Notes under the pieces: model-generated
What the model was told of the DNA's origin: nothing
The model's input: the letters and a program-made list of their open reading frames with translations, nothing else
The model's database searches: none
Source of the DNA: Colias croceus
Taxonomy: Eukaryota > Arthropoda > Insecta > Lepidoptera > Pieridae
DNA length: 64,000 nt
Direction of reading: 5' to 3'
Assembly (NCBI RefSeq): GCF_905220415.1
Contig: NC_059549.1
Coordinates: 8,060,001-8,124,000, forward strand
Translations under genes and position numbers: made by a program
Shown: one piece after another, positions 12,256-24,345 of the stretch
Numbering within the stretch: position 1 is the first letter of the stretch
Layout of the letters: every line of letters begins with the position of its first letter

Positions 12256-14753
12256 CTGCAAAAGAAAATACAATATTTTTAATAAAACCAACAAAATGTA
12301 AACTACATTTTAAACTTGTAGAGCAAACGGTGGGAAACACAAAAACATTATTACTTAAATCTCAACCTAACTTGTTATTAGTTCGAATTTTATAATTTAG
12401 TTTTAAGTTCGATGGTTAAGCCTGAGGCTGAGTGCAATTGTATTCGTGACCTAGATATATTTGACTTCCAAAAATTAGCTCATACTCTCCTGTTTTGCGA
12501 ATTTCGAGACTTTAGTATTAAAAGTACCACGATTAAGATTCCAAATCGTTTGAATTCATTGGTAATATGATATTTTGGCTAAGTTGATTGGCGCGAAATT
12601 ATTACCTGTCATATCTCAGACGAAAAAGTGACGAGCACATGAGAAGGTCATGACAAATTTTGCATCCGAAAAACATAACCATAACATAACCTATCGAATG
12701 CTTTATATCTACAGTGCTTAGCTGATTTAATGTTGAAATTGATATTTTTGGTTTTATGGCATTCAAATGCTTTATAAATATAAATTTATAAAGAATAGAA
12801 AAATGATTTTATAATAAAAACGAAACTAGCATTCTACTACTCTTACAGTGGGAAATAAATTATAAAGCAGTTATGCTAAAAATAATTTTTATTTTCACTT
12901 AAAACGCGAATTATTTATAAACTGAAATTAAAAAAGTGATGTTCTAGATTTGAACTTTCACTATTTTTAATTTTACATAATTTTTGTAATGTAGACTGTT
13001 CTTTTAATATCTCGATTATTTTCGAAAATATTAGACAGTAGCCGTAAGTTAAAGGTCTTAACTCTAAAGGACGGTTTGATCCACTTTTATAACTAGTTAG
13101 TTGGTCAGTAAGCTAAAATTTGTAACAGTGTCTTATTGGGTCATGCAGTGTTAACCTTCACTTTAGGTTGACGTTCGATCTTTATTTATAGAATTGCAAG
13201 AAAGAAAAATGAATTTTTTCTAAAAATACAGAGAACAAACGAAACTCCCACACGGAATTAAATATATTTAATGATTGACGAGCATGAGGATTTCCTGTTC
13301 AAATTAATAATATTGGCGTTTTATTTATGGACCCAATGTATAAATAGACTTCTTTCAATTTATCTGCTATAAGCTATGACTAATGGATCATTGATGAGTA
13401 GAGATTTTGAAATTTATTATAAATAAAAGTAGTAAAAGCGAGAAGAAAATATTTTTTTGCGTTTTTATGGAACTTTTTTAAGGCAGTGTGTGTTTTTTAC
13501 AAAATAAACATTACCTAGTTTAGTATCTAGACGATTCTTCACCTGTAATTTATTTGTCTATCTACATATATGTACCTAATGTTTCTTATAAAGCAATTAG
13601 CATGTTTGTGTTGCAAAAAAAATTAAAATCAAGTTCAGGCAAGAGTTTTCCTGCTACTCGACTCTACCGGCTAAAAAAACTATTAAAGCTTTTACATTTT
13701 TATCTAGTATCCGTTATAATAATAGACCGTCTTCTCGGTCATGAAATTACATTAGTAACAAGGACATATCTGATTTTATCAAATGACGTCTGACTCTCAT
13801 TGTTGTGGCCAAAGTAAAATTATTTTATATAAAAAGTGTCGCAAACTGTTGAATGGATCATTTTTATGACTGGAGTTTCCAATTAACTTGTATGGGCAAT
13901 TGGAGCAATGTATAAAGCGCCGCTATTTTCTACTTTTCTTATGTACTCGATAAAAAGTGTCATAAAAGATCGATTGACGTCAAACATAGATCAATGATCT
14001 TCTCAAGCAAGTGGGTTGATAGAAATTTTGGCAAACAAAACATTGCCTCGTGCTCTTGGTCATAGTTTAATGGATTGTGTAGTTTTTGTCGTAGAGAGAG
14101 AGACGCCGGTAGGTCGTGAGCTTTTATACTTACCTACTCAGGAAGATAACGTGCGATTGCAGTCAGCAATTACCGAATGCAACTTTCTTAATATTTCAGA
14201 TATCAGATTTGCACCTACAAAAAATTTAGGGTAAAGTAGACATTCACATCTATAAAATACATAAATGTTTTATAATGAAAAACATGTCTGAAAAATTATT
14301 AACACATATTACATTAGATAATTAGTTCAAGATTCTTCAGTCAATTTTATAAATCTTATAAAACGTCTCAAACGAGTATATTGGCCCTAGCAAGGCTCTA
14401 CATAAGATAAAAAGCGCCCAGAGTTAACAATAGGTATATAATGTATTGTCTTAATTAATCCCGGATCTGAAAAACTCATTAATCAATAGAGACGAGATGA
14501 ACTTTTTAAATAGGCGTATGAACCAGGATTTCCTGTCGCGTTCGCGATAAAATTATCGGACGGGATATGGAACTAATGCGAAGTGCCACTTTTATATTGT
14601 TAGCTTAAGAAAATCGGGGTAAAACCCGTGGGCCGTAGTCCTATAAAATAATATCAAATGTTGGAATACAAAAATTTCACGTGTGTCTTTGATGCAATAT
14701 TATTTGACACCTACACAATTTGAAAATATCAAGAATACTTCATCCAAACTATT

Positions 14754-14785
14754 TATATCCGCTATTTAGAATTATAGCGGATATA
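14754..14785. repeat. Short perfect hairpin
   Basis: TATATCCGCTAT and its exact complement ATAGCGGATATA are separated by 8 bases. No poly-U tail or other context suggests a function. Confidence 0.7.
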
Positions 14786-15579
14786 TATTAATAACAAAAA
14801 ATCAAGTACAATATATTTTTATATAGAGTGATCGGAGCAGTGACAAAAAGTGAGGTTATTGACAATTGTGGGGTGGGTGTTTTCACGGAACTCCACGTCT
14901 ATGCAATCGCATTTACGTGACAGCATGACAATAATAGATATCAAGATATCACTTTAAATTAATTATTTGTTTATATTAAACTAAGATTTCTCAAATAAAT
15001 GCATTCGTTTGCAAAACGTTTTCTTATAAACGTTTATTTCATTTGTACACATAATTCATTTTAATATTGTAAGTACATTTATTTCCAGGCTTTTCCTGAC
15101 TTTTTTCTGTGCAACCAATCACGTCGCAAACGGCAAATCACTGTTACATTTTATCAAGTGTCAAACATCTGTACCGAAGTACGAAGCTACGGTACCTTTT
15201 AGAAGAGTTAGTGGCCATTTTGCTGTTGGCTTCCTATTCCGGCTATTGTTGTGCGTCCTGTACAAATATGCACACATGCATACTAATCATTAACTTTTAC
15301 CCGCGACTTTGCGCGTCAGAGATGAGAGTGATATTATGATGTAATAACACATATACGTGGTAAGCTCAATTCAATGTGTTATTTATTGAATTACCTATAC
15401 TACTTTTATTTTATTTTTTAATTGCTAGCAGATAATGAATTAAGCACGGGTCACGATTTAATAACCTATTATTATGAATAAAACCTAAAAATAAAAAACT
15501 GTTGATGATTGTAATATTCGCGTACCTTTTGTTACAGTTCAAACTACTTACGTCGAAATAGAATATTGTAATTGCGTAC

Positions 15580-15659
15580 CTTTTCAACTTTTGTGTCACA
15601 GCCTTATCACAACAATCACTCATAGACATATAGCAAAAAACTAGCAACAAAACTAATGC
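15580..15659 (-). CDS. Candidate internal exon of the minus-strand receptor-like gene
   Basis: The minus strand reads ALVLLLVFCYMSMSDCCDKA followed by VTQKLKR, after a TAG acceptor and before the donor AAAAG|GTACGC. A hydrophobic stretch ending in Cys-Tyr and followed by a polar, charged tail is how the sixth membrane region of insect gustatory receptors usually looks. An alternative donor GAC|GTAAGT would extend the exon to 15552. Neither choice joins in phase directly to 12224-12255, so at least one exon is missing from my model or the locus is decayed. Confidence 0.25.
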
Positions 15660-16598
15660 CTAGTACCTACTTAGTTATGATTTCACCTGAATATTGTGCA
15701 AATTTGAGCCGCTATTTAAGTCATGCTCCCCACGCATAATCAATTTTTCGCACATACGTACTCGTAGTATCGTCACGAAGAGAAGTAAAACTATCAATGA
15801 ATTACGTATCAATGAACGGAGGCCTTGAGCGAGGTTGTTTCTATGTCGACGCAGAGCAATGAACTCCAGCGAGATAACGATCGACAGATTAATTAATCAT
15901 AATTATCAATATCAAGGACACAGGCACCTACACTACAATCGTCCTAACGTGGACGTTATGACTCATTTACATACAACTCATATATTATTTTATAACGGCT
16001 TCGGCGCTCTATATCGATGCGTAACCTAGAACATATTTACACGTTCACTTTGGATATTTGACACTCAAACCAGTTTCAAATAAAAATAAATATTTTAAAG
16101 TTTGACAACCGAATTTGCAATTTCATTAATAAAGTTAAAAATTTCAATCGAACCAAATGTTTGTTTCTTTAAATAATTCGTACCTGTTGGCTTGATAACT
16201 TTACGCTAAAAATAAATTAGATACTAATTCGCCTAAATTTATTTGTTACTCAATCATACAAGTCCATACAGTTTAACTATTAAAATAACCAATTACAAGA
16301 TCGGATATGACGCAAAGTCAAGATTCCGCGCAGTTCCGTGATCGAAATCCGCGTGGTTTAGCCCGCGTACTTTCGATATTTACCGACTTACATAGCTAAT
16401 AGTTATTTAACAAGTTACCATATTTAGTGCATGACATAAATTGACTTTATTTTATACTACATAAAACGCAAATGTGTTAAAATTTGCGAACGATCGTAAA
16501 TAGTTGCATTAAAATAGTCTTTAATGATGCGCGCAGCGCGAGTTACAGGAAAGAGCTATTTCTTTTCTGAACACAGAAGATATTTTATTCATTAGTCT

Positions 16599-16775
16599 AG
16601 TTTTTTTAAGCTATTACATAGCTTCTATCGCGGGCCTTGAGCGCGGGGACCGAATCGAGAAATTCCGTAACGAAAAAACCTCACGCTCCCCACTCCGACG
16701 GGCGTGGCACGGGTGTGGCTTGAAGGCATAGCATGCAATAGCTTTGCCGCGGCAGTCCCCGAGTGGCACACATAG
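16599..16775. repeat. GC-rich dispersed-repeat fragment, SINE-like
   Basis: An abrupt GC-rich island in AT-rich DNA contains GGCGTGGCACGGGTGTGG, GCCGCGGCAGTCCCCGAG and GTGGCACACAT and is followed by a T-rich tract. I remember this combination from lepidopteran repeats. It has no open frame. Orientation and boundaries are approximate. Confidence 0.45.
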
Positions 16776-17625
16776 TTTTTTTTTAATTTTAATAGATGTT
16801 ATTGATACTTACTACAGAAATTAAAGTGGAATTGTCATATTATGAACGAGAACTGGTGAATATTTCAACAAGCACGTTACCTTTCAAATTAATTTTAACT
16901 AACCAGATTATATCAATATTTTAAACAAAGTGATGAATACCAGTGAAATGAATCACGAGTCTCAATAATATGTGACCTACATGGTCGAAATGCAAACCGT
17001 GACAAAAAGTTTCATTCGGCTATCCCAATGAGTTCCGTTTAGCCTCCGATACGATCGAAGGTAAAATTTTCAGACTAAATGAAAGGTCAAAATATTTCGC
17101 AACCCTGAACCTTCTCGACTAAGATACTCTGTTACTCTGTATTCATTATAACGATTTAGTCATTCTATGGGAGTACGTGACTCCAAGATCGTAAATTGTA
17201 CCATAAAAAAATATGAGCACGTTATTTCATAAGCGAAAAAGTAATCAATGAAACTGAATGATTCAGTTTCATTCAAGTATTTAGTCATCAAGATGAAATA
17301 GTATGAAGAAGTTAAACGTTATTAATTGTTAGATACATTTCTCGAAACAAAATAAAACAGAGATTTTATATATTACGTTTCTTGTTCATGGTGTGAGGAG
17401 GTCATAACCTACGTTCATTATCTGATTTGAAATCAATCATGTGATAACTGTTCTAAAAGTCGCTTGGCCGATTTATAAGTCTGCGTTGGTTTTATCACGT
17501 TTGCTAAAGGTATGAAGGACGCGGTGGAAGTTACCTATATAATTTTAGTAACATTTTAAGTTCGGAATAAAAGTTCAATTTTTTTCGTATGTATACCCTC
17601 ATAAGTAAGGAATCTATGTATGTAA

Positions 17626-17648
17626 AAATAAATAAATAAATAAATAAA
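17626..17648. repeat. AAAT microsatellite
   Basis: About five consecutive AAAT units followed by AAAC. Confidence 0.85.
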
Positions 17649-18086
17649 CAAAATCCTTTTTATTACAAGGCTTTATAATAATAAATGATTGGAAAAGCAT
17701 TTCAAGGAGAGCTTTTAAGCTTCGAATATTATGCATAAAGATCAAGTTGTATACCTAATCACTATCTCCATCATATACCATGGAATATCTAAATTGCACA
17801 TTATTTCACGATTAGGTGCGCGAAAAATATTCAAATAGTTGAAATATTTTAAGCAAATATTAATGAGTCACCGTGGTATTTTTTGTATTGTCACCTTAGG
17901 CCGAATTACAAGGTCACTTTCTCTGTGATTCAGCATCCCAGTGGATTTTTGTTATGGTAAAACGACGAGAAATTATGAAATTATCAGAACTACGGCGCTT
18001 CAAGGTTGTTGATTTCGGCACTTATGACGCACCTACGTCATAATGTTATGAAAGTTTGTCTAGACGTTTTATTTACAAATACATTA

Positions 18087-18120
18087 TTTTATTCATATGT
18101 GACCGCACATATGAATAAAA
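18087..18120. repeat. Perfect 15-bp hairpin
   Basis: TTTTATTCATATGTG, a 4-base loop ACCG, then the exact complement. No coding or regulatory context is visible. Confidence 0.8.
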
Positions 18121-18974
18121 TTATTAACCGTACTTAAGATATGTATAATAAATGCTCTTATATTATATAAGAAAATTATACATACCTACTTGTTTTAAAC
18201 TATTAATAACATCATTGACATATGTATTAAATAATTTATAAAATAAGATTCGTTGATTCGCGTAGGTATGTAAAGGAAGGTAAGTATGGATTTATTTCTC
18301 TCGGTAGGTGTAATTTCAATTTACTGTTTTAGATTTTCTAAATGATAACCTATAACTATTGTTTGTTTTATTTATAATTTAAGAATTTAGACATAGCTTA
18401 ACATTCCTAATAAAAAATATTACTATGTGTACCATAGTGTGTACCACTCAAGAATGTATTTTGTAATTCAAAATCACTTATTGAATACTTAAATTTTAAT
18501 CAGTAGGTAGGTAGGTAGTCATTTGTAGGTAGGTTTTCAAATAATGGAAATACCGATTTTTTCAATATTTGCCAGATACACCATCTCATAATTCTTTGTG
18601 TCCTTTGACACTTACCGTTTAGTTGAAAGGCTGACAGACGGAAAACTTATAGAAAACTTTGAATTTTATGTATGTAAGATAGTAGGTAGGTACCGATTAT
18701 TACAAAAAATCGGTATTTCCACATGATGAGCAAGGTATACCTACCTATACGTGTTAGGTTAAAGACGTCTTAGCTTTGCGGTCAGGGTCTTATCTCGAAG
18801 CAGTAGAATATCATGACTCAATCGATAATAATTGAATGGAGAAAGGTATTTATTACTTTCACGTTATTGCTTTTTGCAAAATTTTCCTCTCACTTTTTCT
18901 TTGAAAACAATAAAAACTTACAACGTATTTATAGATCTCGAAATTCAGAATAAAATAATAGGTATATTTAAAGC

Positions 18975-19112
18975 GTACATATTTACGTTTTCTCTACATA
19001 AGAACCATCCTCGTACTTCAAGGAATATAATAAAAAAGAATTATCGAAATCGGTTCAGCCGTTCTCAAGTTATGCGCTTAGCAACACATTTTGGGATTCA
19101 TTTTTATATATA
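18975..19112 (+). repeat. Repeat family C, degenerate partial copy
   Basis: The segment is nearly identical to the body of the family C copy that follows it (TACGTTTTCTCTACATAAGA...ATCGAAATCGGTTCAGCC) but lacks the GC-rich ACTAGCGGTCCGCCCC head. The two form a head-to-tail pair. The short open frame running through it is not a gene. Confidence 0.75.
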
Positions 19113-19284
19113 ACTAGCGGTCCGCCCCGGCTTCGCCCGTGGTACATGTTTACGTTTTCTCTACATAAGAACCATCCTCGTACTTCAAGGAATATAATAA
19201 AAAAAGAATTATCGAAATCGGTTCAGCCGTTCTCGAGTTATGCGCTTACCAACACATTTTGCGATTCATTTTTATAAATAAGAT
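19113..19284 (+). repeat. Repeat family C, near-complete copy
   Basis: It starts ACTAGCGGTCCGCCCCGGCT and runs to ATTTTTATAAATAAGAT. Further copies are at 58270-58441 and 58466-58633, and an inverted one at 59021-59192. Read in the opposite direction it ends in CCGCTAGT, like several other families here. Confidence 0.8.
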
Positions 19285-19432
19285 AATGCATACTTCCAAA
19301 TCAAATCGTATGTGTAGATTTAATCTTATTTTATCTACCTATATCATGAGAATAAGCTTTTACACACTTTATTTTCATCTTAAAACTAATATTAGTTATC
19401 TTATATCTATTGATCAAAAAATAATCTTCTTA

Positions 19433-19512
19433 CACGTAGAGGCCCTTTAGAGAACTTTACTGTGTTGTGGGACACCACAACACAGTAAAGTTCTCTAAAG
19501 GGCCTCTGCGTG
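19433..19512. repeat. Near-perfect 38-bp inverted repeat (hairpin)
   Basis: The left arm 19433-19470 and right arm 19475-19512 are complementary with a single mismatch, and the loop is only 4 bases. The arms include GGCCCTTTAGAGAACTTTAC. It could be a fold-back terminus of a small element, a structured RNA precursor or an assembly or replication artefact. The bases right of it (CCCCACGTAAGCC) weakly resemble 32957-32975 in inverse. Confidence 0.85.
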
Positions 19513-19515
19513 TTG

Positions 19516-22500
19516 GATCCGTGTCCCCACGTAAGCCTTCCAAAGGACCGGGTGCCTTCCTTATGATGGTACCCGAGTATTATGGAAGTGACTACTTAAG
19601 TATCTTATCGTTACAGAACAAATAAAAGACACTTACTCAAAAGCTCAGGAAATCGTTCCAAATAATAAATATTATATTAGTTGATCATGTGTAGGTACTC
19701 CCTGAGAAATGAATACAATATCGAAATCCTAATTGTTGATAAGGCTTTAGTGCTAGGAGTTGTATTAACAAAAGTTAACCTGTCTTAAATTTTATAGTCG
19801 TACATTAAATATGTATGTAAAAATATGAAAGAGATTAAATATAGAACATACAGTTGATGATGGTAAATCAATAAATGGACATTCCTGTGTGTAAACAATC
19901 ATTTATGTCTATATATTTTATGACCAATATTTTGAACGTTCACCGTTTGCGAATATCCCAAGTATTCGTTCCTCGAACTAATTACTCCCAAAGTAATGAA
20001 CGTGATTCCTAACACACTCTCGTTAGCTAGTCTTGAACTCAATTTTACTGTACTGTTTATGAGCATTACTCACAAATTATATAAATATTTGTCACCTCTA
20101 TATGACTTCATCCGCAGAGATTGTTCATTCGCGTGCTATTTGTCGTGATAAGGTTATTTATAGATTTGATCGTTTATAATGTAATTAGTTGAGGAATTTA
20201 GGTTACACCTTTCCGAATATATTATGGAGACGGAACATTAAATAGACATGCATAATACAGGTTGGATAATATTATAATATTAGGTAGGTAATTTTATAAA
20301 AATCATAACATTGTGTTGATTGTTGGCTATTGTACCCATGTTCTATTAAAAATTACTTGTAATAACATTATATACACATTGCAAATTGGAATTGTATCTA
20401 AGCCTTTAAGGTAAAAAATCATACATTTAAAAAAATAAACCAATAATTACCAATGTTAGGATAGGATCTACATTTTCCTCCTCAGAAAAAAGTCATAACA
20501 TTTGCATTTGTTTATTATGGTCACATAATTTTCCTCATAAGATTATTAGTCTATTAACATTATATACTGTAATATAAGTTATCGTAAAAGAAGGTGTGTC
20601 TTATGAATATTTGGTGAAGTAATTAAAACTTAAAATCCGCTTTGAACGTTACCGTAACCGTCGAATTTCACGCCCATTCATGAGTGAAGATGAATGAATG
20701 ATTCATTACTTGACTCAAAGTACACGGATATACTATAAATGGACAATGAAATTGTGCTCGGGAAACCCTGGACACACCTGAAACCGTCATACTCCGCCAA
20801 ATACTGACGTAAATCGCGTATCTATTAAATCAGTGATAACATGAGAAGCAAATATTTTGTACCACTATGAAGTTGCAAATTAATGAGCGTATTAAATGTG
20901 TTAATTGATACGTTAATCATTAATAATGTTATATAATAATGAAATAATCGCACGTTTTGGGATTTATTCATTACCTATTATTTATATATTATATATCGGC
21001 GTTTGCTAAAGTCGCAATATTACGAACTGCCCCCGAAAATCTCGGACATAACACAAAATTTATTTAATTAATTTGATATTATATCAAACAACGAATGGAA
21101 TAAAACATTGTTATAGGACTATAGGTATAATGAAATAATCCCAGGGGATTATCACCTGAACATTGTATATCACAGTGGAAAAATGAAATACAATCATGCG
21201 TATACGATGAAATAATTCCATTACATATATTATTATGATTACCTTATTACCATTTCATGCTACCGTAACTATGAGTAATCATTACCTTTATTGAATATTT
21301 CCATAAGTGGAAGGATTTCATTTCAAACTGAAAGTAGTCAGAGGAAAAACCTGTTTCACAAAATATTCCAGTCATTTTCTTACGAGGTGGAAGATGAATA
21401 ATTTGTGACCTCTAGCTTGTATCCTTTTCTAGGTTTTTAAGATTTTCCATTCAACTAATTAGTTATACCCGCCTTTGTGTTAAAGTTTCCACGTCTCTAA
21501 AATTAAAGAAGGTAGGTTACATTGAAACATAGAAAAAGGTAGATCAAAAGATAATATAATAGTTATTTATATTTTTGTTGAAACATAGCGAAATCTAAGA
21601 TAACTGGTCAAACTTCATTTATTTATTACTTATATCACAACATCATACAACTTAAGTGTTTTCTAATTACAAATAGAATGGTAATGCTAAAGGTATAAAC
21701 TCTATATTTACATAAAGGTATCTAAAAGAAAATCTAAGTATGTATGTAGGTAATATTTATAACTCAAGATTTCTTACAAGATTTTTATTTAGTGTTTTAA
21801 CTATTAAATTTTATTAAAAGCTCTCAATAAAAGCTCGACTCTACGAACTATAAAAATAGAACAAAGATTCAATAGTTCATGTTAAATCAAATTGAGTTGT
21901 TATAAAACACGGATTTAACATTGAGATGAAGTCACAGCCGTGACATACAAATTCCCTTACACGTCACACTTGAAATTGGAAATTTTTATGCCGCATTCAT
22001 TAACACGAATCGAACAATCTCCGACAAAAAAGATACATAAATATAAGTTACACAATGTGTGTCATAATAGGATTTTATAATACGTTCCATTAACGCGTGA
22101 CCTTCGCGTCGAGTCGACGTCAGCGGCTACGTCAGCTTACGTATCAACACGTAACGGAACGTCACTTTACACAGAATCGCGGCAACATTAACAACGTCAC
22201 CGTTTAACTGGGACCTGGGGATTTTATTTGATTTTCACACGAAATTGTAGATAGCGGATCACGAATCACGATGTGTAGGTACTCAGAAAACTGGAGAACC
22301 CATTCATGCTTTCGGAATGAGATCCTTCCTGTGTCCTTTTACAGTTGGACGGAATTGACAAAATATGCAAAATTATGTTACGACTAATAATTAATTTAGA
22401 ATGACTTGAGGACACTAACAAAATTAAATATATTAATAATCTGAAAGATAACTTTTCTTTTTTTCCACCTATTTATTAATATTAAAGACACTATATGTAT

Positions 22501-23415
22501 GCAATTCTATTTAATTATAATAAATAAACGTTGACTTTAGAGTTTAGAAATTAAAACGAAGCGCATAACGCAATATAATAATATGTACAATGTACATGCT
22601 TTACAGTTTACATTTTCTTATTCAATAATAAAGCAGACTTAGCGCCATCTATGAATGTCATAAGAAAACATTCGTCTATGCTAGTCAACTGCCATCTATT
22701 GATGAATAGCTGAAGATGCAATCTTTTATACATTCTGTGAGTTTTTGCATAATTTTATTATCTTAATGTTTTTGTCAAAAGGAAAAAAATATATTTTTCA
22801 ATTTAACTAATCATTATCAAATAAGAGACTTCTTCTATCTTCAATTTCATTGGAAATAATCATTTAATATTTTATTTCTTTTGTCTAAATAGTCAACCAA
22901 AAATATGAAGATATTTTCGCTAAAAATAATAATTAATTACTATACTTAAGTATTTAATTAGAGACATACAATTATTTGATGATTTATTTTATAATATTGC
23001 GTGTTTGTTTTACGAATACGATACACATAGTAATAGTAATGCGACATCTAGTGGCGAATAGCATAAACTAATAATTTCAACTTTTTTAATAACTTTACTA
23101 TTTATTTTCAGATAATTACAAGATACAAGAGATTATTATACTACAGTAACGTTTTACTTACGTAAAAAAAAAATATATTTATTTCATACATTGATGTACC
23201 AAAACATAATTATTATCAGATGTAAACATTTCCTACCTTTTTTATAATAACGCAAATTTAATTCCACGAAAGAGTAATTTAGTTTATGGTGTCTAAAATA
23301 AAATTTACTTTTACTTGTAAAAGATAATGTAAGTGGTTAAAATATCAATGCTTAGTAAAATTCAACAATCAAATGTTTTAATCAGCTGTCCTTTTATTTG
23401 TACGCTTTATGTACC
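19516..23415. other. AT-rich stretch, no gene recognised
   Basis: Noted inside are a CpG-rich patch at 22084-22205 and three copies of a CCATCTA-type motif near 22641, 22691 and 23041. Otherwise I see nothing. Confidence 0.5.
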
Positions 23416-23418
23416 TAA

Positions 23419-23592
23419 GGGCTGATTTTTCAATCCTTGGATAAAACTTACCCGTCCAATAAAGTATTACAGATAATATTAAAATGCCACCTGTAAACTG
23501 TCAAATACTGGCAATAAGAATACATTTCATAAATGGTAGTTTAACACGTTATTTTACGAATAAGTTTTAACCAAGGATTTAAAAATCAGCCC
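23419..23592 (+). mobile_element. TAA-flanked MITE, PIF/Harbinger-like, copy 1
   Basis: The ends are GGGCTGATTTTTCAATCCTTGG and its near complement, about 174 bp in all. TAA precedes and follows it. Similar inverted ends and TAA flanks are seen at 23596, 28259 and 35233. A 3-bp TWA duplication with GGGCC-type ends is typical of PIF/Harbinger elements, so the assignment is by inference. There is no coding capacity. Confidence 0.8.
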
Positions 23593-23595
23593 TAA

Positions 23596-23768
23596 GTGCC
23601 GATTTTTCAATGCTTGGATAAAACTTATTCGTCGAATAATGTATAAAACTACCATTTTAAAAACGTATTCTAATTGCCCGTATTTGACAGTTTACGTGAC
23701 ATTTTAATATCATCGTGTAATAATTTATTGGACGGATAAGTTTTATCCATGCATTGAAAAATCGGCCC
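23596..23768 (-). mobile_element. TAA-flanked MITE, copy 2, inverted next to copy 1
   Basis: Same family as copy 1 but in opposite orientation: its TTGGACGGATAAG block lies near the right end. It is separated from copy 1 by a single shared TAA and followed by TAA. Its first end has GTGCC in place of GGGCC. Confidence 0.8.
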
Positions 23769-24147
23769 TAAATAAAATAAGTTATCCAATGTTTCGGAAA
23801 ATGCTTGATGAGTTCAGTACCCCACTAACCTTGATTTCATTCAGACACGCAACAAACGGTTCGTCGCATAATATTATCAAAGAGAATCCCAGTAACGCGA
23901 GTTACGCATCATTACGTAGAGACTGCAATATCGTTTGCAATAATTAATAATGTATTATTTTACTTAAACACTAAATATAGTTTAATACCTTGCTATCGGA
24001 ATCAAGTTTATATACTCACAAAATAACACATAGGTAAAGGTAGTCGTTCTATCAAAATTCAATACAAGCATGTTCTTATAATAGATATCAAAAGATAGTT
24101 TAAGGAGTTAATGTTTTATTACTAACTAGTTCCAATATTATTAAGTA

Positions 24148-24345
24148 ATAGCTTTGCGCCCGCGGCTTTGCCCGCGTTTTCAAAGAAAAACCCGCATATT
24201 TTTCGTTCCCGTGGGATTTCCGAGACATAACCTATCCTATGTGTTAATCCAAGTTACCCTTTATATGTGTGGTAAATTTCAGAAAGAGTAACAAACACAC
24301 ACATACAGATTCTCACAAACTTTCGCATTTATAATATTAGTAGGA
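24148..24345. repeat. Dispersed repeat with GCCCGCGGCTTTGCCCGCG head
   Basis: It begins with the GC-rich head common in lepidopteran short repeats, continues GTGGTAAATTTCAGAAAGAG and ends in CACACATACAGATTC...TAATATTAGTAGGA. I know this tail as frequent in lepidopteran non-LTR-derived repeats. There is no open frame. Confidence 0.6.

Larger units (their letters stand above)
10914..16598. other. AT-rich stretch with scattered candidate minus-strand exons
   Basis: Besides the candidate exons at 12224-12255 and 15580-15659, it holds a recursive-splice-like site at 11282 (+), a TA run at about 11571-11586 and a 12-bp-stem hairpin at 14754-14785. A further minus-strand exon-like block at about 14150-14226 reads ANLISEILRKLHSVIADC but meets a stop before its best donor. 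The remainder is unremarkable. Confidence 0.4.
16776..18974. other. AT-rich stretch with one microsatellite and one hairpin
   Basis: It holds an AAAT run at 17626-17648, a hairpin at 18087-18120 and a short AGGT run at about 18503-18517. No gene is recognised. Confidence 0.5.

Noticed and set aside
14016..14234. 72-codon + frame with protein-like residues
   Set aside because: No splice or family support, and the same DNA is also open on the minus strand, so composition explains it.
18832..19450. 93- and 63-codon + frames
   Set aside because: They run through copies of repeat family C and are not conserved between copies.
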